A stretch of DNA of 64,000 nucleotides from Mytilus californianus (lineage: Eukaryota > Mollusca > Bivalvia > Mytilida > Mytilidae). The notes beneath the pieces were generated by a model, which made no database searches, was not told the DNA's origin, and saw nothing but the letters and a program-made list of their open reading frames with translations. Shown piece by piece: positions 33,760-45,960 of the stretch (its first letter is position 1; every line of letters starts with the position of its first letter). The position numbers and the translations under genes are program-made. The stretch covers positions 68,593,558 through 68,657,557 of the forward strand of contig NW_026262668.1 in assembly GCF_021869535.1 (NCBI RefSeq). The letters run 5' to 3'.

Positions 33760-34829
33760 CTGGAAGTCCGAGGATGACCATATGTTTATACATCAGTCAA
33801 CCCTTTGGGTTTTTTACAATGTAGATATTGTTAAAATATCAGCCGCAAATTAACGATATAAAGCTATTTTTGTAAGTGAGCTTGAAAATTTGATTGATTT
33901 TGTGTTCGAGAGGCTGATATCGATAAAGTATAGGCTTTCTGAGTATGATATCTGCGGTTAGTCCTACATTAAGATTTTTAAGAGTGAGTGCAGCGAACAT
34001 ATTAATATAAAATTATGTTGAGCGTCTGATACTTTACAATATCTATAAATTAAAAGCTGTTAATTTGTTAACAGTGTTGATTTCAGATTTTTCTTGACCC
34101 GAAACATAGTTCTTTTAAACATTTTTGAAAATTCGCTATTGATTCGGGTCTAAACTGATATCGTCCAATCAATGCAGTATGGCGACGTATACTCTATCGT
34201 TAATTCAACTTCTCAACTTGACGAACCGTGGTCATGGATTATCTGAAGAACTGATATACACATAGAGAAATTCGATCATTTAGAATATTTAAGTTTTTGA
34301 AAACTGGACTCATGGGACTTAAAATCGGACATTTTCATATGATTTGTATTAAACTCAATGTGCTATCCATTGTGCACAGTTTCACTTTAAATGCAGAATC
34401 TGATAACGGTGAAGTAAGTCACGTCTAATGGCCTTGCCATCTTCGAATTATTAAATAGGAGTTGAATTTAAAAAAGTACCTACATCGACTGACGGGAAAT
34501 TTTAACCCGTTCCAATTTTGTCACTTTTAATTTACACGAAAATATCATTTTTTATCTTTTAAAACACGATAGAACTATAAAAAAAAAAGATGATACGACA
34601 TTATTCTTTTTATTTTTCTTGATTCCAGTATCTTAGCAGTATTATTTTTCTCTTCCATAAAACTTGATATTTCATTTTTTGTTCAATCAACTACTTAAAT
34701 CCGCCCAACATTTCTGCGGGCCTCCTAACCTGGTCCGAAATGTACTATGGTTATATACAATGATAATCAGCATCTAACCAGTATAAAAAAAGAGGGAGAT
34801 ACATGCATGTACATTTCAAGTTCATCTAT
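33760..34829. other. Intergenic, no gene recognised
   Basis: AT-rich. An ATG at 34180 in a fair context opens only 28 codons. Nothing supported. Confidence 0.35.
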
Positions 34830-34834
34830 AAAAA

Positions 34835-35500
34835 CAATATACACTATACATACTGTGATTACAAAATAAAGTAACTACAGGATTATTTCTACTGTACACT
34901 TTACATACCGTGATTACAAAATAAAGTTACTACAGACTCACTTCTACTGTACACTATACATACCGTGATTACAAAATAAAGTTACTACAAGCTCACTTCT
35001 ACTGTACACTATTCATACCGTGATTACAAAATAAAGTAACTACAGGATTATTTCTACTGTACACTATACATACCGTGATTACAAAATAAAATTACTACAG
35101 ACTCACTTCTACTGTACACTATACATACCGTGATTACAAAATAAAGTTACTACAGACTCACTTCTAATGTACACTATACATACCGTGATTACAAAATAAA
35201 GTTACTACAGGCTCACTTCTACCATACACTATTCATACCGTGATTACAAAATAGTATCTACAGGCTTACTTCTACTGTACACTATGCATACCGTGATTAC
35301 AAAATAAAGTTACTACAGACTCACTTCTACTGTACACTATACATACCGTGATTACAAAATAAAGTTACTACAGACTCACTTCTACTGTACACTATTCTTA
35401 CCGTGATTACAAAATAGTATCTACAGGCTTACTTATACTGTACACTATACATACCGTGATTACAAAATAAAGTTACTACAGGCTCACTTCTACTGTCCTT
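34835..35500. repeat. 55-bp minisatellite, about 12 copies
   Basis: Unit marked by CTGTACACTATACATACCGT followed by GATTACAAAATAAAGTTACT, period 55 bp. Most units are over 90 percent alike by eye. Two units (near 35253 and 35414) share the same internal deletion (AAATAGTATCTACAGG), which suggests duplication of a variant unit. Confidence 0.88.
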
Positions 35501-35505
35501 CTGCT

Positions 35506-36232
35506 TTAAACATATTGCGCAGTCCGAACCTTAACCGATAAAAAGAAATCGAACTATATAATTTTTATCATACAAATATCTTAATAAGTAAAAACAACAT
35601 AAATTTAAACAAAATAAATCAAAAGAGGAGAAGAGTCCAAAAAACTATACTGTTTTCATTCCTGATTATACAAATAGAACCTGACTTGTGCCTCTCGGCT
35701 GTATATAAAGTTCAAATGTTGTTTTTAATACTATGAAATAAACCTTAATGTCTAATTTTTTATTTACGTTTTCATGTTAAAAATACTTTAAATAGTTATT
35801 TTATCAAAGCCTTGTTTCGTTAATTTAATTGTGTGATATATTGGTATAATATAATACTTTCTCATATTGTAGGGAATCCTGAATATTCACTTTCTATAAT
35901 TTCAATCGGCTAAATATGTTTTTGTGATTGTCTCTAGTTATCAGATAATTGTCTTTTATTTATTTCTAGCTTTTATTGTAGTTTACTTAAGTTAGACCTC
36001 CTGTCGTTTCTCGTTTGATGTGCTGATCATCTGTTTATAGACATTTTTAGAGCTTGTCATTCGTTATGGATGTGTGTTCACTATTATAGACCATGCGATG
36101 ACCTTTAGATGTTCAACCTTGATTTTAGGTGACCACATCTGATTTTTATATAATTTTGATAGGTGAACATCTTTTCTTAAATAATATTGTTCCACGGAAT
36201 TTATTTTCAGCCATTGACTAGAGATATACATA
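35506..36232. other. Intergenic, no gene recognised
   Basis: AT-rich, no supported exon. An open frame on the minus strand at 36064-36261 overlaps the end of a family A repeat and is not convincing. Confidence 0.35.
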
Positions 36233-36640
36233 GATATAGGAAGATGTGGTATGAGTGCCAATGAGACAACTCTCCAGTCAAGTTACAATTTATAAAAGTG
36301 AACCATTATAGGTCAAGGTACGGCCTTCAACACGGAGCATTGGCTCACACCGAACAGCAAGCTATAAAGGGCCCCAAAAAAATTACTAGTGTAAAACCAT
36401 TCAAACGGAAAAACCAACGGTCTAATCTATATAAAAACGAGAAACGAGAAACACGTATGAACTACATAAACAGACGACAACTACTGTAATTAGATTCCTG
36501 ACTTAGGACAGGTGCAAACATTTGCAGCGGGATTAAACGTTTTAATGGTACCAAACCTTCTCCCTTTTCTGAAACAATAGTATAACATCACAACATAGAA
36601 AAACACACTATAAAATATCAATTGGAAGGCTTAACTCAAA
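36233..36640 (-). repeat. Dispersed family A, minus copy
   Basis: Starts with the reverse of the family terminus (AGATGTGGTATGAGTGCCAA) and runs through TACGGCCTTCAACAC, TGACTTAGGACAGGTGC and the AACATAGAAAAACAC landmarks. The plus-strand frame at 36298-36489 is part of it. Confidence 0.7.
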
Positions 36641-37143
36641 AACTTAAAAACGTAAATTAACACATAATGAACGTGTATATATATAAATATTTACCACCAA
36701 GAATCACAATAGGTTTATATTTATTGCTATCCCAATCATCTGATTGTTTTCTGTTGAAATCCTGCAATAATAAATTAACGATTGTACCACCACCTGATAA
36801 ATATATTTCAAATACATTTCTTGTATACCTTGATCACTTTGTCTTCGTTTTTGTATTTATTTCTCTGTTTATAATCACCAGATTTTTTTTGGTGAAAATT
36901 ATTATTCTCCCTTTATCTTTTTTATCACTCCTACGATTAACAAGTTACAATAATGCTGTCATTTCTTGCTGATAAAACTACCTCAAAGTGCATTTCAAAC
37001 ATAACTCTACATTCATATCCATAGTATTTCTAAAGTCTACGCTTTTGCAGACATAATTTTAAATAGAAATACAGATTAATATTCGCGTATACATTCATGC
37101 AATGCCCATATATGACAAACCTACGAAGGACCGGTTTATAGGC
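36641..37143. other. Intergenic, no gene recognised
   Basis: AT-rich. A frame at 36667-36972 is rich in hydrophobic residues but has no splice or start context worth supporting. Confidence 0.3.
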
Positions 37144-37272
37144 ACATTCTGTTGTTTACATTTATCATTTCGATGTTGTCATTTCTCAGTTTCAAGTTGA
37201 TATTTTTCAGTTCAAAGTTGACATCTCGCAATTCCATCTTGGAAATGAGAAAAACAACAGAATGTTCCCACC
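37144..37272. repeat. Imperfect inverted repeat with internal repeats
   Basis: ACATTCTGTTGTTTACATTT at the left is mirrored by AACAACAGAATGTT at the right. The interior has about three copies of a CAGTTTCAAGTTGA-like unit. Confidence 0.45.
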
Positions 37273-37291
37273 AGTCTTTCGTACAAACCTG

Positions 37292-37461
37292 GGTTGCGTT
37301 CAATATCGTAGCGGCTACATAGGGCTACGTAGATTTATGACTATTGAACGTGTAGCTAGCCTAGCTGCTACATAGATATTGATAGCAGCTAGGCTAGCTA
37401 CTCGTTCAATAGTCATAAATCTACGTAGCACTACGTAGCCGCTACGATATTGAACGCAACC
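37292..37461. mobile_element. 170-bp palindromic element (MITE-like)
   Basis: Two 78-bp arms (37292-37369 and 37384-37461) match with only about three mismatches around a 14-nt spacer. Termini are GGTTGCGTTC / GAACGCAACC. No clear target duplication in the flanks. Terminus and size fit a non-autonomous DNA transposon; the superfamily is unassigned. Confidence 0.75.
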
Positions 37462-38450
37462 ATGATCTCATTTTGACTAAGGATACATGTACAACTGTTA
37501 TATATACTGTCAGATGCAGGATATTTTCTTTATTTTTCAAATGACCTGACATAATTTGAAAACAACTAAATGGGTTATTGAATACAACTGTAAAGTGTTT
37601 TGTACAAAAATACACACAGACATCTGTATGTCAGCACATTATCTGAAAGGATGGTTAAAAAACTGAATAAAAAACTGTAACTTTAATATTTTTTTAGTCC
37701 ATATGATCGGCTTTATGTATTGTACGGAAACAAACGTACGGAAAGAAATATATTTACATGGAAATTATGAGATTAGTTGAACGCAGGATTTTTAGTATCA
37801 ACATTATACGATTATGCATTATTTTCTATTACGAAACCGGGTTCTGCTTTGTGAAATTTTAGGACGAAACCGGGTCGTACGCATTGACAAAACCGGGTAC
37901 TTTTTTACATGACCCAATTCATTCGTTCCATGCATAGAAATACAAATATTGAGGTGCTCAAAGTGACTAACCTTTCAATGGCCATGTATATATCGTTCTT
38001 TTCGTACAATTTGCACAATTTAATGAGAAATTAAACAAATTCGAGGCAAGGTTCACCCTAGTCATCATTATGACGTGCATCTTTACTAATTTCTCTATTT
38101 ATCTAGAAAATTTGTAGCAAATATTACGTTTCACAATCGAAAATAGTTATATGTGTATTTATATTCTTTAATGTCCTACAAGTAACAAATATATAAACAG
38201 AAATCCTACATTTTCTCTGTCTGTATTTGGTCCGTCACCGTACCGTACCGAATATGAGATACTATCGAGACCAAACTTTTTTGCCGGGATACTTTGAACA
38301 CATAGCATTTATAAACTCATTTATCGAATTGTTTTATGGAAAGTTGGAATTTAGCAACAACATGACGAAAACAAATAAAATTGAACATGACGAAAACAAA
38401 CATATTTTACATCTATATTGTCATGAACAATGGTCTGTTTATGTTCTCAC
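37462..38450. other. No gene recognised (likely intron or downstream of minus-strand exon)
   Basis: Contains three AACCGGGT motifs within 37836-37898. Otherwise nothing supported. Confidence 0.35.
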
Positions 38451-38562
38451 CTGATATTGAAAATAGAAATATACGACAGATAATCCGAAAAATACGCATC
38501 CAGTGCCAAGTCCAATGGAAACTTTAATTATATACTCTATTGTGAATTTTTCATTCTTATTT
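38451..38562 (-). CDS. Internal exon encoding a membrane segment (partial gene)
   Basis: Minus strand. A 3' splice site with pyrimidine-rich tract (TTCTTTATTTCAG, AG at 38563-38564) and a 5' splice site (CAG then GTGAGA at 38450) bound 112 nt. The first base completes a codon begun in the previous exon, then 37 codons follow with one strongly hydrophobic stretch (YIIKVSIGLGTGCVFFGL…) ending in FQYQ, phase 0. The exon at 41315-41415 ends with the two bases needed. I do not recognise the family. Later exons, to the left, were not found with confidence. Confidence 0.45.
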
Positions 38563-39040
38563 CTGAAATAAAGAACATGATTGTTAGAGGAATTGGCTTG
38601 TTTGTTGTTTCCTTGTATAGGTTCGCACAACAGTGATCCGTATATGTAACATTACTAAACATCATTTTCAAGAACATTCGAATCTTTATAAAACTTATGA
38701 AATTCAAAATTGTATGGGTGAATGGGATTTTTAATACATTTCAGACCACTGATGGTGTTCGTACTGTTAAAAGATATCCGCACATAAGTATACAATATGA
38801 AATTATACTCAATAAAATATGACAAAGTTGGTAAAATTAAGACACTGGCTATTGATATATTATAAGTAGCTTTAGACTAACAGGTCATAGTGTGCAATCT
38901 TGACCAGACATGACTGGACTCTTGGGCTTGATTAATAAACGTAACTCGGTGATCTGAAGACTGCAGATCAAAATTTTGATTTCTCAGTTCAAAACATAAA
39001 AGGTTGTGATCAGTTCTTTTGATGGCATCTTTTAAAATAT
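38563..39040. other. Likely intron, no feature
   Basis: Between two phase-compatible minus-strand exons; no repeat or gene recognised. Confidence 0.3.
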
Positions 39041-39044
39041 TAAT

Positions 39045-39260
39045 GGGACAATCAAAATCCATAACTCAAAGAAAAGTAGACAGCACCATGGTAAAAAAGT
39101 AAAAACAGACGAATAGACAACCAAGTTCACAAACAATATACAAAAACTAAAGACTTAGCAGCAGAAACCCCACTTAAAACAGAAAATAAATTATTGTGCT
39201 CCGGAGGAGTAAACAGCACCTACTAACAAGTGTTTTTTCTTCTTAAGAGGAATTGCAACA
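39045..39260 (-). repeat. Dispersed family B, diverged minus copy
   Basis: GGGACAATCAAAATCCATAA through GTGCTCCGGAGGAGTAAAC, clearly related to 28900-29110. Confidence 0.55.
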
Positions 39261-40495
39261 ACAACATCAGATCTAATATCAAGAGATTGAACATAAAATT
39301 GTCTAACTAATATCCATCTTGAACTGCCATGTAAATATTACAGCAACGATGTTATCATCGGTAATGAATAGACTCAAAAGATTTCAACTTCTACTTTAAG
39401 CTTTGCATTACGAAGAGAGAAGTCGGTGACTTTTTGTGACTCTTTATAAATAAATTATCAGGAGGAGGTTTACAACAGTAAGATCAGCTTACGAAGACAC
39501 TAAAATAGAATTACTAATATAATCGAAAAATGATAAAATCAAATGCAAATTAGGGCTCCGCAAGCTGCACATTTACGAAGAGAAAGATTTGTGGTTTCGA
39601 TATGCTCATAGCGAATCACAGATATCTATTTCAATTTTAAATTGCAGTAAAAAAAATCACGATGGAAATATGATTTTCAATTATAGATATACACAAATCA
39701 GCAAATTTTCTAATTGTACACTTACATAGAAGTGTTACCATTTATCAGCAAAAAGTTCAGATTTTGGCAATAAAATAAAAGCCATTCATATTGCCATACA
39801 GTACCGATTTGATGACAGAAATATAGACACAATTAAGATTTCATTTCAAATTCATAACTACAAAACAACTTCTGAAAGTGTTACTGCATCTGGTAAATCT
39901 GAGAAAATGACACTTTTCCTATTTTATCAAAACTAATTGATCTTTTTAGAACAAAAGAAAAGATAAAATATTTATTTATTACTTCTATGTAAATGAGATG
40001 TAATCCTATTAGTCAAAATGTCGCAAAAGCTTTTGAAACAATGCATTCTTAGTAAAATTAAAATATTGCTAATATTCCAATGAAATTGGTACATGCCGAA
40101 GTCGGGCAAACTGAAGATAATTCAGATTAAGAGATCGAAGGCACTGGACGTTGGAGTACATTAAGCTTACAGCGACGGATGTAAGGGGGTTGCATGGGTG
40201 CCCGCCCCATTATGGAGCTACATTTATGGTTAATGCAGACTTTTTACCTGTTCTACTTCAATAGTTGCCTAGTTTACGGGCCCCGGGTCCCCCTTTTTCA
40301 TATCCTGGATCCACATCTGTCTTATACAAGACTCGTTATAATCTTGATAATACTGTTGTTAATAGCAAAGATTGAGAGCAAATATTTGCAATTAGAAAAT
40401 ATTTATTCAGTCGAAATGTTAAGTTTCATAAAAGAACCTATAATAATATACACCACATTTATAATGTATTGCAGTCTAAGCAATCTGGTAATGTG
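39261..40495. other. Likely intron, no gene recognised
   Basis: AT-rich sequence without landmarks. Confidence 0.3.
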
Positions 40496-40499
40496 GAAA

Positions 40500-40862
40500 T
40501 AGATTTTTTATTGTCCAACAACAAGGTTGTCGGGGCCATATATAGTTTTACCCTTATCCGTCATTCCGTCATTCAGCTACGAACAGTTATACGGCCTTTT
40601 TTTCTAAAAGCCTTCACATATTGAGCTGATGTTTAGTATGATGTGAGTCTACTATGATGAGTTACAGTTTGAGTTTACGTCTGGTTCCACTCCACTGATT
40701 TGTGTCGAAATTACGGGCTTTGGACTTTGAAAATTTCGTGAAAATAACAGTTATACGGACTTTCATTCTCAAATTTCCACTCATAAAAATGGCTTCAAGC
40801 TTTTTATGCAGGCGGGGCCATTTGTGTCGTTCCGACACATCTTGTTTTTTAATGGTATGCAA
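40500..40862. repeat. Probable dispersed repeat
   Basis: Contains two ACAGTTATACGG blocks (40580 and 40748) and ends in a GGGGCCATTTGTGTCGTTCC segment of the kind I associate with mussel repeats. No other copy is in this window, so this rests on memory. Confidence 0.3.
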
Positions 40863-41314
40863 AATGATCCGATATTAAAGGTACAAATAAGAGTGTTTTC
40901 CCATTCATACAACTTTATTTTGCTTTGCAAATTAATATGGAATTAAATAATGTAAACATGAAAATGAATAATACAATATTAAACTTTTTAGACAACAGAT
41001 TACAGATGGTCAACATAATATTGGTTCAAAGATTTAAATCTCATACTAAATAAACATGTTCCGTTTTATCAGAAATAATAGATGTACGAATATTAACAAG
41101 ACCAACCATGGGCATTACCAATAATGGCTAACATAACACGAAACAACAGGCTGTCCTGTCTGTCAAATTTCAAGTTGGATGGAGAAATAAAAATTCTATG
41201 TTTGGTCCCTAAATTAGAATAATTTGTTAATTATACATTTACACTTGATAAACATTTAGTCCTAAAATGTTTCCGGATTCTATATATAGTGTAATAAAAT
41301 AAATTCAATCTTAC
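40863..41314. other. Likely intron
   Basis: Lies directly 3' of the donor of the exon at 41315-41415 on the minus strand. No feature seen. Confidence 0.35.
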
Positions 41315-41415
41315 CTTATCTTCAAAATCATACATGTACACATAATTAACACAATCAAAGATATTATTAACCCCAGTGCAACTAGTATATCCCAACATGC
41401 TTTGTACTTAGCCAT
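41315..41415 (-). CDS. First coding exon of a membrane protein (partial gene)
   Basis: Minus strand. ATG at 41413-41415 opens 33 codons and two further bases up to a consensus donor (AAG then GTAAG at 41314). The peptide MAKYKACWDILVALGLI… has a 20-residue hydrophobic segment flanked by charged ends, like a signal anchor or first membrane span. The leftover AG joins the A that starts the exon at 38562 to make an Arg codon, keeping one open frame across a 2.75-kb intron. The joined product would have two membrane segments. Family not recognised; start and linkage are inference. Confidence 0.42.
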
Positions 41416-41990
41416 AGGTAATAATTTGGATCCAATCGCTTGTCTTTCCTCCTTTCAATCGCGATGACACACATAGATAACAAAATTTAAATTCTTATCA
41501 GAAATACACAGCATACTTCTACCTATCTTCTATATGATGAATACTTTGTCACTAACCTAAAGCCTCTCTCAGGAAATATCTCATTTCAATGGAAGCGATA
41601 TTAAGAGTGGAGGCTAGGGAAAGCCGCGTGAGTTTCATATATGAAAGCATTAAATTGTAGAAGAAATTATATAACAAAAGACGAACTATAACATTTTTAA
41701 GTTGCAAATATTTTTATGATAGTTTTATAACTTTAACATAAATAAACTCAACTCAAATTCTTTTTAGTTTTAATACTCTCGACTCGTCTGTTCAAATCTT
41801 CTACTTTCCTTTACGATATCTTCTAACATCATTTATACCCATGGGGAAAATATTCTGCAAGAAAGTGTCCGAATAGGTCTACCTTTGAAGGCTCTATGGG
41901 GAGCAAATTTACACGGGATATTCATATCTCAAAGCAAAAAAAGTATAAGTAGATCCTTATTTTAATACTAAATCCGTTCGATGTGTACTT
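41416..41990. other. Upstream of minus-strand first exon, no gene recognised
   Basis: Would hold the 5' UTR and promoter of the exon at 41315-41415; no obvious TATA or other signal identified. Confidence 0.3.
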
Positions 41991-42262
41991 ATTGGCGAGT
42001 CTGTAATTCATTGGTTGTTTTTCTTCAAGTCCGTCATATTGTTTTTCGTTTTTTTGTTTACTTAAATCAGGCCTTTGATTTAATCGTTTGAATATGTTTT
42101 ACATTTTGTCATGTTGTGGGTTTTTTATAGCTGACTATAAGGTATGGGTTTTGTTCATTGTCGAAGTCCGTATGGTGACCTATAGTTGCTTATTACATCC
42201 GCGCCATTTGGACTGGTAGATAGTTGTCTCATAGGCATTCATACCACATCTCCTTATATTTA
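41991..42262 (+). repeat. Dispersed family A
   Basis: From GGCGAGTCTGTAATTC through CCGTATGGTGACCTATAGTT to the ACCACATCTCCTTATATTTA terminus. Confidence 0.7.
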
Positions 42263-42289
42263 TAGTGTATGGTTTCTAAAAAAGAGTCG

Positions 42290-42352
42290 TCCTGAACATG
42301 CATGAAATATTTGCTACTGGGCGTTAAGCAACCAACAATCAATCAATCTAAA
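42290..42352 (+). repeat. Dispersed repeat tail shared with 6555-6610
   Basis: CATGCATGAAATATTTGC followed by GTTAAGCAACCAACAATC, then a short CAAT tract. Confidence 0.6.
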
Positions 42353-42379
42353 AAAAAATTATGAATTCAACTTACGCAT

Positions 42380-42775
42380 AATATTGACTTCTCTTATACT
42401 GAGTTTTACTGTGCGTACTGTTGTGCGTTTGTTTTTACTACATTGGCTAGAGGTATAGGGGGAGGGTTGAGATCTCAAAAAACATGTTTAACCCCGCCGC
42501 ATTTTTGCGCCTGTCCCAAGTCAGGAGCCTCTGGCCTTTGTTAGTCTTGTATCATTTTTAATTTTAGTTTCCTGTGTATAATTTGGAGTTTAGTATGACG
42601 TCCATTATCACTGAACTAGTATACATATTTGTTTAGGGGCCAGCTGAAGGACGCCTCCGGGTGCAGGAGTTTCTCGCTGCATTGAAGACCCATTGGTGGC
42701 TTTCGGCTGTTGTCTGCTCTATGGTCGGGTCGTTGTCTCTTTGACACATTCCCCATTTCCATTCTCAATTTTAGA
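42380..42775 (+). repeat. Dispersed family E, copy 1
   Basis: About 90 percent like 44325-44715: TACATTGGCTAGAGGTATAG, AACCCCGCCGCATTTTTGCG, GGCCAGCTGAAGGACGCC and the CCCCATTTCCATTCTCAATT terminus. Non-coding. Confidence 0.8.
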
Positions 42776-43476
42776 TATATAACGACTTCATAATATTAGT
42801 TCCAGGTTCAAAAGATTTTCTTCTCCTTGTTTATATAAAATATTTCTATGGTTAAGAATTAAAACAGTCAATGTAAACGTAATTTTCTGCATTTGAAATT
42901 GTTTTGTTTAATGGATAATTTATATTTGACTTGAAAATCGTGATTGATCGATTGATAACTGCATGCTTAACATCTAGCGGCAATTATTAAATACATGTCC
43001 AGGATTGATAGTATACATGTGAATGAGATATGAATACGCCTTGCTTTGTACAAGACCGACCCTTTGCGTCGGATTTTAACGTGCTAGCTGACAGGGTAAC
43101 AGTCAACAGGAACCCCCTACCCAAACATATTATTTTGAATCTGGACCAACCCATCTCTTACTCCTAAATGCAATGTGCTTTGCGGAGAAGCAGCCAGCAG
43201 ATACAAATTGTTCAGTGGCCTTTAAGAAATATATTATAAGTATATATACATGTATGATATGTCCTAACTCAAGATTTCTTCGGTGATTCATCCAAGAGGT
43301 AATTTTGCACAATGAAATATCAATTTTAAATTTTAAAAATTTGAAGTCTTGAAATAAAATTGCGTTTAAGACGTCGCCATAAACAAAACCAGTAACAACG
43401 GGAATTGCTGTGAAGATTTTAAAGGTGAATAGCAGCAAAATAAATTTTATTTCTTTATCATACCACGGTAGGTATA
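42776..43476. other. Intergenic, no gene recognised
   Basis: A 147-codon frame on the minus strand (43130-43573) runs into a motif cluster and shows no domain or splice context. Confidence 0.35.
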
Positions 43477-43770
43477 GTGTCCGGCTAGGATCGTGGTTTA
43501 TCGAGTGAATCGGTACATTTTTTTCGAGTGTAGATCGGGCTTTTTCGAGTGATAAAACATGAGACGAGGTCAATTAACTGCTATTTCGTAATTATGATAG
43601 TTTTTACATGACTACCCATCTTATTTTGAATACTGTATATGTTTTGAGCAACAAAAAAGCACAATTTCCTTGTATTTAACCAAAAAATTCAGTGTTTAAT
43701 ATTGTCCGGGTTTTTTCGAGAGCAACAGTGATACCGTCCGGGTTTTTAAACAAATGGTCCGGGTTTTTTT
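43477..43770 (+). repeat. Motif cluster, left partner of an inverted pair
   Basis: Repeated TTTTTCGAGTG and GTCCGGGTTTTT motifs at about 43501, 43523, 43541, 43703, 43735 and 43757. The complementary motifs occur in opposite orientation at 46331-46392 and 46713-46750. Confidence 0.5.
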
Positions 43771-44324
43771 AAAGAAGATTTGAAAAAGAAAAACGGTATT
43801 CTGGACTTTAAAAAATGACCTTTTCTAGTTTATAACTGTAATTAAGTGAAGGACAATACATATATTCCCAATAAATCACCAAAACATATTACTACGTAGA
43901 TCAAAATAAACCTTTTTTTAATTTAATGCAAATTATCTGTTCGGAAAACGTTCTACCACAACTTTCCAGTGTTAAATTAAAAATTATTGGATCCTTTATC
44001 AAACGGTCTTTATAACATAGTGCAGAAGACTCGTTAATATTGATTCACTTATAGGGTCTTTGCATCGGCACTAAACACATTTATTTAAAAACCAGTTGTT
44101 GGAATGACACGGGTTATGTTCTTCTCATATATGTTATGATGGTATGATACTAAACCCCTAACGGGAAGGATTGTGCCTGATATTCATATGATGAAGACAT
44201 AATCTTTCAATCAGTTTAATTGAAGTCTGGAGCTGGCATGTCAGTTAACTGCTAGTAGTCTGTTGTTATTTATGTATTATTGTCATTTTGTTTATTTTCT
44301 TTGGTTACATCTTCTGACATCAGA
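43771..44324. other. Interior of motif-flanked segment, no gene recognised
   Basis: No coding frame or repeat landmark. Confidence 0.3.
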
Positions 44325-44715
44325 CTCGGACTTCTCTTGAACTGAATTTTAATGTGCGTATTGTTATGCGTTTACTTTTCTACATTGGCTAGAGGTATAG
44401 GGGGAGGGTTGAGATCTCATAAACATGTTTAACCCCGCCGCATTTTTGCGCCTGTCCCAAGTCAGGAGCCTCTAGCCTTTGTTAGTCTTGTATTATTTTT
44501 AATTTTAGTTTCTTGTGTACAATTTGGAGTTTAGTATGGCGTTCATTATCACTGAACTAGTATATATATTTGTTTAGGGGCCAGCTGAAGGACGCCTCCG
44601 GGTGCGGGAATTTCTCGCTGCATTGAAGACCTGTTGGTGACCTTCTGCTGTTGTCTGTTCTATGGTCGGGTTGTTGTCTCTTTAACACATTCCCCATTTC
44701 CATTCTCAATTTTAT
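44325..44715 (+). repeat. Dispersed family E, copy 2
   Basis: Same landmarks and same 3' terminus as 42380-42775, same orientation. Confidence 0.8.
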
Positions 44716-44795
44716 CATAATCTTTTCAACTTCATTTCATGCTACTTTTGTTTTTACAGTTAATAATATTTTTTGTGGTGAACCCCGGAGTTTTT

Positions 44796-45960
44796 AAAAC
44801 AAGAGGCTCTAAAGAGCCTGTGTCGCTCACCTTGGTCAAACAAAGGATACTCTCCAACCTTGTAGACGAGAATAGATTTCATGACAAAAATCTCTATTTT
44901 GTTGATTTTGTATTACTAATCTTCTAGTCTGTTTAGTTTCTCTCTATCTTCTTTAGTTTTTGCTCAAAACACAAAAGAGGGTAAACTAGACATCATTGAG
45001 ATAGGAGCCATCTCTGTGGGCCCCGCTGTCAATAACGTGTGGTAAAAATTTTGTATCTTTACCGTAAGACATATGGTTGTCAACTGAAACCAAAGTTTTT
45101 GACCTTGACCTTTGACCTAGGAGGTTTTACATACATTATGACACACCCTCTGGTGTTGGTTAATATACATGTCAAGTATTAAGTATGAAATTATAACGGT
45201 TCTCTAGATATAGAGCGGGCACAATTTGTTACAGACGGACAGACTGATTACTATAGGGCGACCCGCCATTCGACAAGGCCCTAAAAAATCTTAATGTTAG
45301 TGCAGTCACTCCTATGAAGGGTGACAATCTACTAACTATATCGGCAAAATTTGACTTTTTAATAGATCTTGCCTTGCTGATCATTTTGTGATTTAAAGTG
45401 TTTATTTATCTATCACAATTTAAATCAAATAAGGCATAACGGAAAAAAAATGTTTCGCTCTAAATATCATAGTTTTCATGATAATAGGCAAAAATGAAAA
45501 AAAAAAATGACAAAATTTGTCATTTATGGACAATAACTCCTATAAGAATTTGTCTAACAGTTTTGACGTATATGGACAATTAGTAGAGCTAATTATTTTG
45601 AACATGTTTGCTCCTTTCAGATTTTCTCTATTTATAACGGTTCAAAAAATAATAGACAAAACTTGCATTTTACCCCTATGTTCTATTTTTAGCCATGTCA
45701 GCCATGTTGGTTGGTAGGCGGGGTCACCCGACACATGTGTTAAACTAAATACCCCAGTGATGATTGTGGCCAAGGTTGAATTTGTCTCAGTAGTTTCAGA
45801 AGAGAAGATTTTAGTAAAAGGTTACCAAAATTTACGAAAAATAATTGTTAAAATATTGACTATAAAGGGCAATAACTCCTTAAGGGGTCAATTGGCCATT
45901 TTGGTCTTGATGACTTATTTGTAGATCTTACTTTAATCCCTTAATAAAAAAAACACACAA
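44796..45960 (-). repeat. Dispersed family D with a nested second repeat
   Basis: Begins AGGCTCTAAAGAGCCTGTGT (reverse of the ending at 60228-60262). It contains GGACAATAACTCCT and GGCAATAACTCCTTAAGGGG blocks and AGCCATGTCAGCCATGTTGG. Between 45095 and 45290 a different dispersed repeat is present (TTGACCTTTGACCTAGGAGG, GATTACTATAGGGCGACCCG). Confidence 0.6.

Noticed and set aside
34180-34266. ATG in fair context opening 28 codons on the plus strand
   Set aside because: Very short, with no donor and no homology recognised.
36064-36261. Minus-strand frame ending VIAWSIIVNTHP
   Set aside because: Its start overlaps a family A repeat end, and the rest looks like part of a dispersed repeat.
43130-43573. 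147-codon frame on the minus strand
   Set aside because: No recognisable motif, and it overlaps the motif cluster that belongs to a repeat.
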